Shown in pieces: positions 7,947 to 15,986 of a stretch of 64,000 nucleotides of DNA. Source of the DNA: Hymenobacter crusticola (GTDB taxonomy: Bacteria > Bacteroidota > Bacteroidia > Cytophagales > Hymenobacteraceae); the NCBI RefSeq assembly GCF_002154225.1, contig NZ_MTSE01000005.1, forward strand, positions 1 to 64,000, written 5' to 3'. The notes beneath the pieces are model-generated. The model was not told the DNA's origin. It saw only the letters and a program-made list of their open reading frames with translations, and searched no databases. Both the position numbers and the translations under genes were made by a program. How positions within the stretch are numbered: the stretch's first letter is position 1; each line of letters begins with the position of its first letter.

Positions 7947-8807
7947 TTAGTCGTGGTGCAGGTGCTTGATGATGGCAATGACGTCTTCGTTGCCTAGGGC
8001 GGGCTCGGCTTGCTGGTAGGTCTCATGGACCACCTCACCCAGGGGCGTGTTCAGGCCTTCGGCTTTTGCTAGGCGCAGGTCTTTAGCGAGGTGCTTCAGG
8101 GCAAAGGCGGCTTGAAAGTTGTCGCCCATAATGGCTTCGCCCTTGATCTTGGCGTACACGTTGCTCATAGCGCCGTTGCCGATGATCGTGTGCATATCCT
8201 CGGGTTTCAGGCCGTGCTGCTGGGCAAAGAGGAAGGTTTCGGCCAGGCCCTGCGTGTAGATACCTAGCAAGGTATTAATGGCAAGTTTGGCCAAGTTGCC
8301 GTTGCCGACCGGGCCTAGGTGCAGCGCGAGCTTACCTAGGTGCTCAAAGAGCGGTTGCGCCTGTTGGAACGCCGGCTCGTCGCCGCCCACCATAATTACC
8401 AGCTGGCCGCTTTCCGCCTGCTTCACGCTGCCCGAAACCGGCGCATCGAGGTAGGTATGGCCTTTCTGTTGGCTGAGGGCTGCCATTTCCTGGCTGATGC
8501 CGGGCGAAACCGTACTCATGTTGATGAGCAGCTTGCCGCTGGCTTCGACCTCCAGCAGTCCGTCGGGGCCGGTGAACAGGTCGCGCACGGCTTGGTCGTC
8601 GGATACCATCAGGAACACTACATCGGCTTGCTGCACCACGGCGGCCGGCGAATCGGCGGGGGTGGCGCCGGCGGCGCGCAGGGCTTCTTCTTTGTCTTTG
8701 CTGCGGTTATAGACGGCAACTGGGTAGCCCGCCTCGAGCAGGCGGCGCGACATCGGATTGCCCATCGTGCCGAGGCCAATCCAGCCTAGTTGGGGTTGTG
8801 AGCTCAT
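7947..8807 (-). CDS. NAD(P)-dependent oxidoreductase, 3-hydroxyisobutyrate dehydrogenase family
   Basis: A 286-residue beta-hydroxyacid dehydrogenase. The N-terminal Rossmann motif GWIGLGTMGNPMSRRLLEAG is followed by VYNRS. The substrate-binding DAPVSGSVKQAESG lies around residue 120, and the catalytic lysine is in GNGNLAKLAINTLLG. The family includes 3-hydroxyisobutyrate, tartronate semialdehyde and succinic semialdehyde reductases (GLYR-like); the exact substrate is undecided. It is monocistronic. Its last 12 codons are duplicated at 5532-5567. A 56-bp inverted repeat lies just upstream. Confidence 0.9.
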   Translation of the reverse strand: MSSQPQLGWIGLGTMGNPMSRRLLEAGYPVAVYNRSKDKEEALRAAGATPADSPAAVVQQADVVFLMVSDDQAVRDLFTGPDGLLEVEASGKLLINMSTVSPGISQEMAALSQQKGHTYLDAPVSGSVKQAESGQLVIMVGGDEPAFQQAQPLFEHLGKLALHLGPVGNGNLAKLAINTLLGIYTQGLAETFLFAQQHGLKPEDMHTIIGNGAMSNVYAKIKGEAIMGDNFQAAFALKHLAKDLRLAKAEGLNTPLGEVVHETYQQAEPALGNEDVIAIIKHLHHD

Positions 8808-8880
8808 ATGTAATGGTTGAGTGAAGTAGGTATTCTATACCACCTAGGTCAGAATTGGTTGGCTGGTGGGGCGGGAATCG

Positions 8881-9083
8881 TTCTGGCGGGGCGCCTCACC
8901 CCCCGGCCCCCTCTCCGAAAAAGGAGAGGGGGAGCCAGTCGTCTGAGGTGTTGAGTGAAAAGTGCTGGATGTTGTACGGAGATGTCACTTAAGAATTAGT
9001 GCTCATCATTCCCAACTTCTTGCGTTCGGCTCCCCCCTCTCCTTTTCGGAGAGGGGGCCGGGGGGTGAGGCGCCCCGCCAGAA
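8881..9083. repeat. Near-perfect 56-bp inverted repeat pair with CCCCCTCTCC cores
   Basis: The left arm 8881-8936 and right arm 9028-9083 are reverse complements apart from a one-base shift in the A- and G-runs. They are separated by 91 bases of non-coding spacer. Each arm also contains its own hairpin (CCCCCTCTCC ... GGAGAGGGGG). Together they fill the 366-base gap between the divergent dehydrogenase and SafE-like genes. Related CCCCGGCCCCCTCTCC repeats are common in Bacteroidota intergenic DNA. The structure could extrude as a long cruciform. Confidence 0.85.
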
Positions 9084-9173
9084 CAAAAGTCATCCCGGCC
9101 GACTGATTTTTGTCATGTCCGCTCTTTTTTTGGCTGCCGTACTTGCCGCCCAATTCAAGCAGCTCCTTCACCG

Positions 9174-9908
9174 ATGCTCTGGGCAGGTTTTCTTTTTGGG
9201 TTACTCGGCAGCTTTCACTGCGTGGGCATGTGCGGTGCTATTGCGCTGGCGTTGCCCGGCCGCCTGGATGCCGCCCAACCCAACGGACGCTACCTAGGGG
9301 GGCGTCTGCTTTACAACCTAGGCCGCATCACGACTTACACGGTGCTCGGCGCGGGGGTGGGCTTAGTAGGCCAAACGCTGCGGCTGGCGGGTTGGCAGCA
9401 AAGCTTGTCCATTGTATCGGGCCTGCTGATTCTCGTGCTGGTGGTGGTACCGGAGCGCCACGTGGGTCGGGCCGCAGCGGCGGTTGGGCTCGATCGGTCA
9501 TTGGCTCGGCTGAAGCAAACGCTGGCGTATTTGTTCCGGCAGGCGTCGCCGAGCGCGTTGTATCTCACCGGCGTGTTGAATGGGTTGCTGCCCTGCGGCC
9601 TCGTGTACCTAGCCTTGGCGGGGGCGCTGAGTGCGCCCGGTTTGGGCGGAGCGGCGGGCTATATGCTGCTCTTTGGCCTCGGCACGCTGCCCTTGATGTT
9701 TGGTTTGTCGCTGACGAGTCGGCTGGTGCCGATGCGGTGGCGGGCCCGCATGCGGCAAGCCGTGCCATATGTGGCTTCGCTGCTGGCGGTGCTGTTCATC
9801 GTGCGCGGGCTGGGGCTAGGTATTCCGTACCTGAGTCCGCAACTGCGTGCATCTACCGCCCAAGCCGCTCACCCGCATCTAACTCCCACCGTGCATTACT
9901 GTCGCTAA
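9174..9908 (+). CDS. SafE/DsbD_2-type integral membrane protein associated with cbb3 oxidase clusters
   Basis: A 244-residue polytopic membrane protein with about six hydrophobic helices. It has the diagnostic N-terminal LLGSFHCVGMCGAIALALPG (a HCxGMCG motif) and a second related half (YLTGVLNGLLPCGLVYLALA). The family is usually annotated sulfite exporter TauE/SafE or cytochrome biogenesis transmembrane region; the paired cysteines suggest metal or thiol transport. In many Bacteroidota it directly follows fixH in the cco operon. Here it is separated from fixH by 6.5 kb of accessory DNA, and it is followed by a universal stress protein and hemF. The ATG at 9174 gives the normal family start. 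Confidence 0.85.
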   Translation: MLWAGFLFGLLGSFHCVGMCGAIALALPGRLDAAQPNGRYLGGRLLYNLGRITTYTVLGAGVGLVGQTLRLAGWQQSLSIVSGLLILVLVVVPERHVGRAAAAVGLDRSLARLKQTLAYLFRQASPSALYLTGVLNGLLPCGLVYLALAGALSAPGLGGAAGYMLLFGLGTLPLMFGLSLTSRLVPMRWRARMRQAVPYVASLLAVLFIVRGLGLGIPYLSPQLRASTAQAAHPHLTPTVHYCR

Positions 9909-9972
9909 CTCCCGCCGGTCAGATGCCGGAGGCATCCGAATCGTTGAACGAAACCCCAAAACAGCTCGCGCC

Positions 9973-10094
9973 TGCCGGTCCGACGCGCTAGGCGTCCGAC
10001 CGGTTGCCGATAGAACGACCTGCTAGAACGACTCGCGTGCCCCTAGCTTTTTGCAGCCGACAACCGGTCGGACGCCTAGCGCGTCGGACCGGCA
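9973..10094. repeat. REP/MITE-like element, family 1 copy B
   Basis: The 34-base arms 9973-10006 and 10061-10094 are perfect reverse complements of one another, with a 54-base centre. Each arm is itself a near-palindrome around CTAG (GACGCGCTAGGCGTC). A second copy with the same layout lies at 35323-35457, and a half copy at 2212-2256. The element separates the SafE-like gene from the universal stress gene. An open frame running through it into the stress gene is not part of the real protein. Confidence 0.85.
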
Positions 10095-10197
10095 AACGAC
10101 CACAACGATACCGATTGGACGCTGGCGCGTCGGAGCGGAAACTACCAAGAATTATTCATCGGCGACTTGCCGCTACCGCTTACTATCAACTCCTTCC

Positions 10198-11097
10198 ATG
10201 AAGACCATTCTCGTTCCAATTGACCTAGCTTCTTCCGCCGAACACACCCTCGCCTACGCCAACAAGCTAGCCGTGCGCTGGCCGGCTGAGGTCGTGCTGC
10301 TGCATTGTCATCATGGAGACGAGTTCACGGCCGAAGCAGGCGAAAAGCTCGAACAGCAGCTCCGCACCCTAGCTGAGCGCCTGCGCTACCAGCAGCTTAC
10401 CCGCCAAGATGGCCGCCGCATCCGCTACCATTACCGCGTGCTCAGCGGCTGCCTCCACGACCACGTGCAAGCAGAAGCCGCCCGCTGCGCCGCCGACCTC
10501 GTGGTGATGAGCCTCGATTACATTGATTGTGGCCGAGTAGAAGCCGCTGGCAACCACGCCGCGACCATCACCGGCCTGGTGGCCTGCCCTGTGCTCGTCG
10601 TGCCGCCCGGTCGCCGCTCCTTGCCCACCCGCGTCGCCTTCTCCGCCGACTTCAGCACCCTCGACTTGAACGTGTTGCCCAAAACCTCAGCGTTGGGAGG
10701 TGCTTTTCCGGCTCAGCTTCAACTCGTGCAATTCTACGCCCCCAGCCACCGCCCTGAGCGTGCCCGCCTGAAGCGTGCCTTGGAAAAAGCCGCCTCCCAG
10801 CTCACCTGGCCTGACATCACCACCCACCTCGTGGAAGACGAAGACGCACTAGAAGGCATCAGCGACTTCTGCTCACGCACCCAAACCCAGTTGCTCATCA
10901 TCGCCCCCACTAGCAGCGCCACCCTGCTGCGCTTCTTCGATGTGTGCTACGCCAAAACCCAGTCCTATCACACCCAGATTCCGGTGCTGGTGATTCAGCA
11001 AAACGAGCAAAAGCCCACCACCGCCTGCTGTGCCCGTTGCGCCCAACAAGCTCTGCGCGAAGCACAAGCCGCACTGGTGCTAGGTGCCCATATTTAG
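10198..11097 (+). CDS. Universal stress protein, tandem UspA domains
   Basis: A 299-residue protein with two UspA folds. The first begins MKTILVPIDLASSAEHTLAYA and has a VVMSLDYID / CPVLVVPPG end. The second begins VAFSADFST, has a degenerate nucleotide loop and ends IPVLVIQQNE. A cysteine-rich tail follows (TACCARCAQQALREA). The ATG at 10198 is chosen because upstream in-frame sequence is repeat DNA (family 1 copy B). Usp genes next to cbb3 oxidase assembly genes are common in Bacteroidota, which agrees with the SafE-like gene upstream and the heme gene downstream. Confidence 0.88.
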   Translation: MKTILVPIDLASSAEHTLAYANKLAVRWPAEVVLLHCHHGDEFTAEAGEKLEQQLRTLAERLRYQQLTRQDGRRIRYHYRVLSGCLHDHVQAEAARCAADLVVMSLDYIDCGRVEAAGNHAATITGLVACPVLVVPPGRRSLPTRVAFSADFSTLDLNVLPKTSALGGAFPAQLQLVQFYAPSHRPERARLKRALEKAASQLTWPDITTHLVEDEDALEGISDFCSRTQTQLLIIAPTSSATLLRFFDVCYAKTQSYHTQIPVLVIQQNEQKPTTACCARCAQQALREAQAALVLGAHI

Positions 11098-11106
11098 AAC
11101 GATGTA

Positions 11107-11128
11107 GAGACGCGACACCTCGCGTCTC
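11107..11128. repeat. GAGACGCGA hairpin
   Basis: A perfect 9-bp stem GAGACGCGA / TCGCGTCTC with loop CACC lies just after the universal stress gene. It may be a transcriptional terminator or a copy of the short REP-like hairpins seen elsewhere in the window. Confidence 0.5.
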
Positions 11129-11230
11129 CTCGTTGAACGACCCAGTTAAAACGACCCGCTCTAAACACCGTCAGCAACGATTAAAATATAAGTAGGTATC
11201 TCTACCCCTCGCCGCTCGGTCGCCACTAGG

Positions 11231-11377
11231 CCGGATTTATCATCCGGCTGTTCGGAGCTGCGGATTTGTAATCCGCCGGAGCCGTGCCGTTTGGGTATTC
11301 GTTCTGGCGTAGCTGCCCGCGTTGCGAACGGGGATTGCAAATCCCCACCTCCTGACAACCGGATGATATATCCGGCT
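11231..11377. repeat. Intergenic repeat family 2, copy 1
   Basis: A ~147-base element made of successive small palindromes: CCGGATTTATCATCCGG, GCGGATTTGTAATCCGC, GGGGATTGCAAATCCCC and CCGGATGATATATCCGG. The outer palindromes make it end-to-end complementary. The same mosaic occurs at 56126-56276 and, in part and inverted, at 22410-22512. It lies between the universal stress gene and hemF. Confidence 0.8.
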
Positions 11378-11434
11378 GAATAGTAGCCTTTTCACGCAGA
11401 TAATTCACCCAATCAGTTCTTACTTATTACCCTT

Positions 11435-12358
11435 ATGTCGAGTACAGCTGTTGCCTCCGACACCACCGTGCGCGCCACCGTCGAGGCGTGGATGCGCGAC
11501 TTTCAGAATCGCCTGTGCGCCAAGCTAGAAGAAACCGATGGCGGCGCCACCTTCCAAACCGATGCCTGGGACCACCCGCAGCGCGGCGGCGGCTACACCC
11601 GCGTTATTCAGAACGGCGACATTCTGGAGAAAGGCGGCGTGGCGTTTTCGGCCGTGTGGGGCGAGATGAGCGCCGCCGCGGCGCAACAGCTGCTCATGCC
11701 CGACCCTAGCTTTTTCGCCACGGGCGTATCGGTGGTGATGCACCCGCGGAGTCCGCGCCAGCCGATTGCCCACATGAACGTGCGCTACTTCGAGGCCGGC
11801 AACGGCGACGCGTGGTTCGGCGGCGGCCTCGACCTAACCCCGATTTACGTGGATGAGCGGCAGGCGCAGCATTTTCACCGCCGCATCTACGCAGTGTGTC
11901 AGCGGCATAACCCAAACTACTACCCGCAGTTCAAGCGCTGGGCCGACGACTACTTCTACCTCCCCCACCGCCAGGAAACGCGCGGCGTAGGTGGCATTTT
12001 CTTCGACCGCCTTACCGTGGGGGAAGATGGTTCGTTTGAGGACTTATTCGCCTTTGTGCAAGACGTAGGCAACCTGTTCGGCGAGGTGTACAGCGAGATT
12101 CTGCTTGCCAACCGCAACCTGCCTTTCAACGAAGCGCAGAAACAGTGGCAGCTCATCCGCCGCGGCCGTTACGCCGAGTTTAACCTCGCCATCGACCGGG
12201 GCACGCGCTTCGGGCTGGAAACCAACGGCCGCACCGAAAGCATCCTGATGAGCCTACCACCGCAAGCCGAGTGGTACTACAACCGCCAGCCCGAGCCCGG
12301 CACGCCGGAGGCAGCTACCCTAGCGTGGTTGCGCAAAGACGTGGACTGGCTAGCCTAG
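11435..12358 (+). CDS. hemF: Oxygen-dependent coproporphyrinogen III oxidase
   Basis: This 307-residue enzyme performs the aerobic decarboxylation of coproporphyrinogen III to protoporphyrinogen IX in heme synthesis. HemF signatures are clear: DAWDHPQRGGGYTRVIQNG, then SVVMHPRSP with the catalytic-region histidine, NVRYFEAGNGDAWFGGGLDL, the DDYFYLPHR stretch and the C-terminal GLETNGRTESILMSLPP. Length is normal. It follows the SafE-like and Usp genes and ends against a strong terminator shared with convergent poxB. The start is the ATG at 11435. Confidence 0.96.
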   Translation: MSSTAVASDTTVRATVEAWMRDFQNRLCAKLEETDGGATFQTDAWDHPQRGGGYTRVIQNGDILEKGGVAFSAVWGEMSAAAAQQLLMPDPSFFATGVSVVMHPRSPRQPIAHMNVRYFEAGNGDAWFGGGLDLTPIYVDERQAQHFHRRIYAVCQRHNPNYYPQFKRWADDYFYLPHRQETRGVGGIFFDRLTVGEDGSFEDLFAFVQDVGNLFGEVYSEILLANRNLPFNEAQKQWQLIRRGRYAEFNLAIDRGTRFGLETNGRTESILMSLPPQAEWYYNRQPEPGTPEAATLAWLRKDVDWLA

Positions 12359-12366
12359 CTTCGTAC

Positions 12367-12406
12367 CCAACAAAAAAGCCCAGCAGAAGCTAGGCTTTTT
12401 TGTTGG
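12367..12406. terminator. Bidirectional terminator between hemF and poxB
   Basis: The 18-base arms 12367-12384 and 12389-12406 pair with one mismatch (stem ends CCAACAAAAAAGCC / GGCTTTTTTGTTGG). This gives U-tracts in both directions for the two convergent genes. Confidence 0.88.
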
Positions 12407-12419
12407 ATAGCAGGATTTT

Positions 12420-14156
12420 CTACAGCACTTCCCGCATGTGCTTGTAGTTAGTTTTGATGGTGTCCAGCACCTCGTCCATGCGGCCACCTAAGATGAGTTT
12501 GCTCATCGACAAAGCAAATCCTTTTACTTGGTCGAACTCCACCTTAGGAGGCATGGCGAGGGCATTGGGGTCAGTAAGAACATTGACCAGCACTGGACCC
12601 GGGTGCGCAAAGGCTTGTTCCAACGCTTGCTGTACTTGGCCAGGCTCGTGTACCGTAACGCTGTGAATACCCATGGCTTGCCCGATGGCGGCAAAGTCGG
12701 TGTTGGGCATATCGGTTTGCCAATCGGGCAGGCCAGCCACTTCCATTTCCAGCTTCACCATGCCCAGCGCGCGGTTGTTGAACACGATAATTTTGATGGG
12801 CAATTCATACTGCACGATGGTCGATAAATCGCCAAGCAGCATGGTTAGGCCACCGTCGCCGCACATGGCAACAACCTGCTGACCGGGCCGGGCCAACGCC
12901 GCGCCGATAGCTTGGGGCATGGCATTGGCCATTGAGCCGTGGTTCCACGAACCCATCATCACCCGCTTGCCCGTAGCGCTGATGTAACGGGCACCCCACA
13001 CGCAGCTCATCCCCGTATCGACAGTGAAAATGGCATCGTCGGCAGCTAGCTTGTCAATTACCACACTCACGTATTCGGGGTGAATAGCGTCGTGTTTGCC
13101 AGTGTCTTCCACGTAGGCGCGCATGTTTTCCTGCACCTGCTTGTAGAGGTCGAGCTGTTCTTTCAGGAAGCTATCATCCGTTTTCTGCCGGATCAGCGGA
13201 ATGAGCGCCTGCAAGGTGGGCTTGATGGCACCGCACAAACCTTGGTCGAGCTTAGCCCGCCGCCCTAGTCGCTCCGGCCGAATGTCAATCTGCACAATCT
13301 TGGGCTTCACGGGCATAAAGGCTGTGTAGGGGAAATCGGTGCCGAGCAGCACCAGTAGCTCCGACTCGTGCATGCTGTGGTAGCCCGAAGGCATGCCCAG
13401 CAGGCCCGTCATGCCTACTTCGTAAGGATTCGCATATTGGATTTCGAGCTTGCCCCGGAAGGTGTACCCGATCGGCGACTGAAGCAAGCCCGCTAGTTTA
13501 ATCAGTTCATCGTGCGCTTCGGCCGCACCTAGCCCGCAATACAGCGTGACCTTGTCATACTCATTCAGCAAGTTAGCTAGGGCTTGCAGTTCCTCGTCGG
13601 ACGGCCGGGTGATGGGATTGGTGCGGTACACCTGGCTAGCGGTCATGCTTTCCTCGGCTTCGGCGGCGGCCACGTCGCCGGGCAACCCCACCACGGCCAC
13701 ACCCTTGCGGCTGATAGCGTGCTGAATGCCCGCCTGAAACATACGCGCGAATTGCTGGGGGGTGCTCGCCACTTGGTTGTAGCAGCTACAATCGTCGAAC
13801 AGCTTGATGGTGTTCGTCTCCTGAAAGTGCTCGGTGCCAAACTCGAAGCTAGCCTCCGTGGACGCAATAGCAATAACCGGCGCCCCGGAGCGGTGGGCAT
13901 CATACAGCCCGTTGATGAGGTGCACGTGACCGGGGCCGCTGCTGCCTGCGCAACAGGCTAGGCCGTTGAGTTGCGCTTCGGCGCCAGCGGCAAACGCACC
14001 AACTTCTTCGTGGCGCACGTGCACCCACTGGAGTTCTCCATTGCGCCGTACGGCATCGTTCACTTCGTTGAGACTGTCGCCCGTGACGGCATATATTCTC
14101 TTCACGCCAGCCTCGACCAGCATTTCCACGAGTTGTTCTGCTACTTTTTTAGCCAT
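12420..14156 (-). CDS. poxB: Pyruvate dehydrogenase (quinone) / pyruvate oxidase, ThDP-dependent
   Basis: A 578-residue PoxB-type enzyme (E. coli PoxB is 572). The N-terminal Pyr domain contains GVKRIYAVTGDSLNEVNDAV and the catalytic glutamate in VRHEEVGAFAAGAEAQ. A central FAD/DHS domain follows. The C-terminal PP domain has the ThDP motif GDGGLTMLLGDLSTIVQYEL ending in NN. It converts pyruvate to acetate and CO2 at the membrane, passing electrons to quinone. The C-terminal membrane-binding peptide seen in E. coli cannot be confirmed here. It is convergent with hemF and monocistronic. Confidence 0.92.
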   Translation of the reverse strand: MAKKVAEQLVEMLVEAGVKRIYAVTGDSLNEVNDAVRRNGELQWVHVRHEEVGAFAAGAEAQLNGLACCAGSSGPGHVHLINGLYDAHRSGAPVIAIASTEASFEFGTEHFQETNTIKLFDDCSCYNQVASTPQQFARMFQAGIQHAISRKGVAVVGLPGDVAAAEAEESMTASQVYRTNPITRPSDEELQALANLLNEYDKVTLYCGLGAAEAHDELIKLAGLLQSPIGYTFRGKLEIQYANPYEVGMTGLLGMPSGYHSMHESELLVLLGTDFPYTAFMPVKPKIVQIDIRPERLGRRAKLDQGLCGAIKPTLQALIPLIRQKTDDSFLKEQLDLYKQVQENMRAYVEDTGKHDAIHPEYVSVVIDKLAADDAIFTVDTGMSCVWGARYISATGKRVMMGSWNHGSMANAMPQAIGAALARPGQQVVAMCGDGGLTMLLGDLSTIVQYELPIKIIVFNNRALGMVKLEMEVAGLPDWQTDMPNTDFAAIGQAMGIHSVTVHEPGQVQQALEQAFAHPGPVLVNVLTDPNALAMPPKVEFDQVKGFALSMSKLILGGRMDEVLDTIKTNYKHMREVL

Positions 14157-14804
14157 GATACCAAACTGAGGGTATGGAAGTAAAACCCTGGCTATACGCG
14201 GTAATCCAGCATTTGAATGGTACAGCCAGGAGATAATTTGCTTCGGCCGCTACTGTTCGAGGAAGCTAGAAATACCCGCAAACGTTTGCTTATCTGACAG
14301 ATACACTTTTAAGGTAAGCAAATAAGCATTTTTAGGTCCTTCTCCACCACTAAGCGGCCTGGCAGTTTAAACTGCTAGAGAGCCAGGAACCCTAGCCTCA
14401 CACCGCTCCTAGCCCTAGCACCGTGCTGCACAGCAGATAGGCCCAATGAGCCCTGATGGTAGCTGGCTTACTGATGGGTGCTTGCTAAGTGTAATACTTG
14501 CTCACTTCAGCTGCTTTGCAGAAGCCCCCGGGTTTTTATTTTGTTACCAACCACTTCCCAACGTCCTATTTGTGCTAGCGCCCACCGCATCCTACCAGAA
14601 CAAGCTCAACAATAACATCCTAGCACCTCAACAGTAAACGTGCCCTTTCGCACTCTTGACTACAGTACTTTCTCTTGCAAATGATAAGAGCAGAGTTATA
14701 TATAAAATACAATTACAACAATTTAACACCATTTACCGTGGTCAGTGTGAACGCACGATAGGCACGCCATTTGGTAGAGAGCTAGCATACTAGGATGTAA
14801 CCTC
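14157..14804. other. 648-base gene-poor region upstream of poxB
   Basis: No convincing gene. A perfect 14-base palindrome GCAGTTTAAACTGC (14362-14375) sits inside a longer imperfect one (CCTGGCAG ... CCAGG) and might be an operator for poxB. A 63-codon frame at 14446-14637 has no recognisable features and was not called. Confidence 0.35.
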
Positions 14805-15086
14805 ATGACCGCAGCACTGGATTGTCAATTGCTTGTTAAGTGCGAAAAAGTAACCTCGCAGGATGTAACTGTTGTTGTAACAAACCCTGCTAACCGAGCT
14901 GTATGGCGTATTGCGGGGGTGCGCCCTATCTGGGCGCAGATGGGAACTCAGCAAGTGGCTTCCTTCATCGTGGAGCGGTACATCCATGATCATTATTCCT
15001 TGCGCAATACAATAAACTTCAATGGTTTACAGAGTGCTGTAGAACGCATTCTTCCTCTTCCCGCCGATTTCACGGAAGCTGGGTAA
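14805..15086 (+). CDS. Small hypothetical protein
   Basis: A 93-residue frame with an ATG at 14805 that I do not recognise. It has no signal peptide or membrane helix. The composition is compatible with a folded alpha/beta protein (TVVVTNPANRAVWRIAGVRP, then VASFIVERYIHDHYS). Codon use is less biased than in neighbouring genes, and there is an overlapping frame on the other strand, so coding status is uncertain. Confidence 0.4.
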   Translation: MTAALDCQLLVKCEKVTSQDVTVVVTNPANRAVWRIAGVRPIWAQMGTQQVASFIVERYIHDHYSLRNTINFNGLQSAVERILPLPADFTEAG

Positions 15087-15305
15087 TCTAAGCTGCTTAA
15101 GCTTGGCTACTTCGTATTAGACCAACTCTTGCCGCTGGTTACTATAGCTGCTAACCAGTCCTTCAGCTACTGCAACGTGTTTCTTCGCTATGGCGCAGCG
15201 GCCTGATTTTATCAACTTACACATTATACTTTATTTATATTATTGCACTTTGCAATGCATTTGTGCTAGCTTATTTTTTCTTTCTGCTATCTATTTCCTT
15301 TTTAA

Positions 15306-15830
15306 ATGAAGTTTTTGCCCACATTACTTGGCTTGTTGACTTGCGCCTCCACCTCATTGTATGCACAAAGCCAGCAAGCTAGGCTCCAATCGTTAGATGA
15401 AGCGTACGGCTTTCACGGGGCCCGCTTCGAGAAAGACACGTCGGCTTTTAGAGACCTTGCGCTGGCTGAGAAGGCGGGCAACACGCGCTACTATCGTCGC
15501 GCCAGCGAAGTTAAGAAGCTAGGTGAAGGAGAAGCCGCTGATATCACTTACGGCTTTTACAAGGGCAAACTCTCGGTGGTAGTCATCAAAACTCAGGGTG
15601 TGCAAAACAGTCGTGCCGTGCTTGCGGCTTTGCAGCAGCAAGCTGGACCAGGCGTGAAAAGTAGCCCTTTCGCGCAACGCTACTCGTGGAACGGGAAACT
15701 GGTGCACATGAGCTACGAGGAAAATGCTATGAGCAACGACGCCGTTATTCTGCTCACGTGTAAAAAGATGAAAGAGCATGAGCTAAAGCAAGCCTTGCGC
15801 AACCGGCCTACCCCACCTACTCGCAGCTAG
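15306..15830 (+). CDS. Secreted hypothetical protein
   Basis: A 174-residue protein with a clear Sec signal peptide (MKFLPTLLGLLTCASTSLYA, cleavage after YAQ), so it is probably periplasmic or surface-exposed. The mature part is mixed alpha/beta (DLALAEKAGNTRYYRRASE, YGFYKGKLSVVVIKT). It matches no family I recognise. The gene is followed by a 25-bp perfect terminator stem and is convergent with an RsbQ-like hydrolase gene. Confidence 0.7.
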   Translation: MKFLPTLLGLLTCASTSLYAQSQQARLQSLDEAYGFHGARFEKDTSAFRDLALAEKAGNTRYYRRASEVKKLGEGEAADITYGFYKGKLSVVVIKTQGVQNSRAVLAALQQQAGPGVKSSPFAQRYSWNGKLVHMSYEENAMSNDAVILLTCKKMKEHELKQALRNRPTPPTRS

Positions 15831-15906
15831 AAACTGGCAGCTGCTAAACCGAACTGCCGCAGCGCTTCGAGTAGCGTGGTTTGGACTTGTATTAATCACC
15901 AATAGC

Positions 15907-15961
15907 AATAAGCCCCGGCGAAGCCGTACCTAACCTAGGTACGGCTTCGCCGGGGCTTATT
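15907..15961. terminator. Perfect 25-bp stem, bidirectional terminator
   Basis: Arms 15907-15931 and 15937-15961 are exact reverse complements with a 5-base loop (AACCT). The outer ends are AATAAG / CTTATT. It lies between convergent genes ending at 15830 and 15987. Confidence 0.85.
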
Positions 15962-15986
15962 TAGCATGTATCTAGCTGCTAGTGAT

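Noticed and set aside
9110..9991. A 293-codon frame overlapping the SafE-like gene
   Set aside because: It is in another frame of a strongly supported membrane protein gene, rich in Arg/Gly/Ala as expected for a shadow of G+C-rich coding DNA.
10051..10197. N-terminal extension of the universal stress protein
   Set aside because: The extra 49 codons consist of repeat family 1 sequence. The family start MKTILVPIDL is at 10198.
14446..14637. A 63-codon frame upstream of the small hypothetical gene
   Set aside because: No recognisable domain, no promoter, and composition like the surrounding non-coding DNA.
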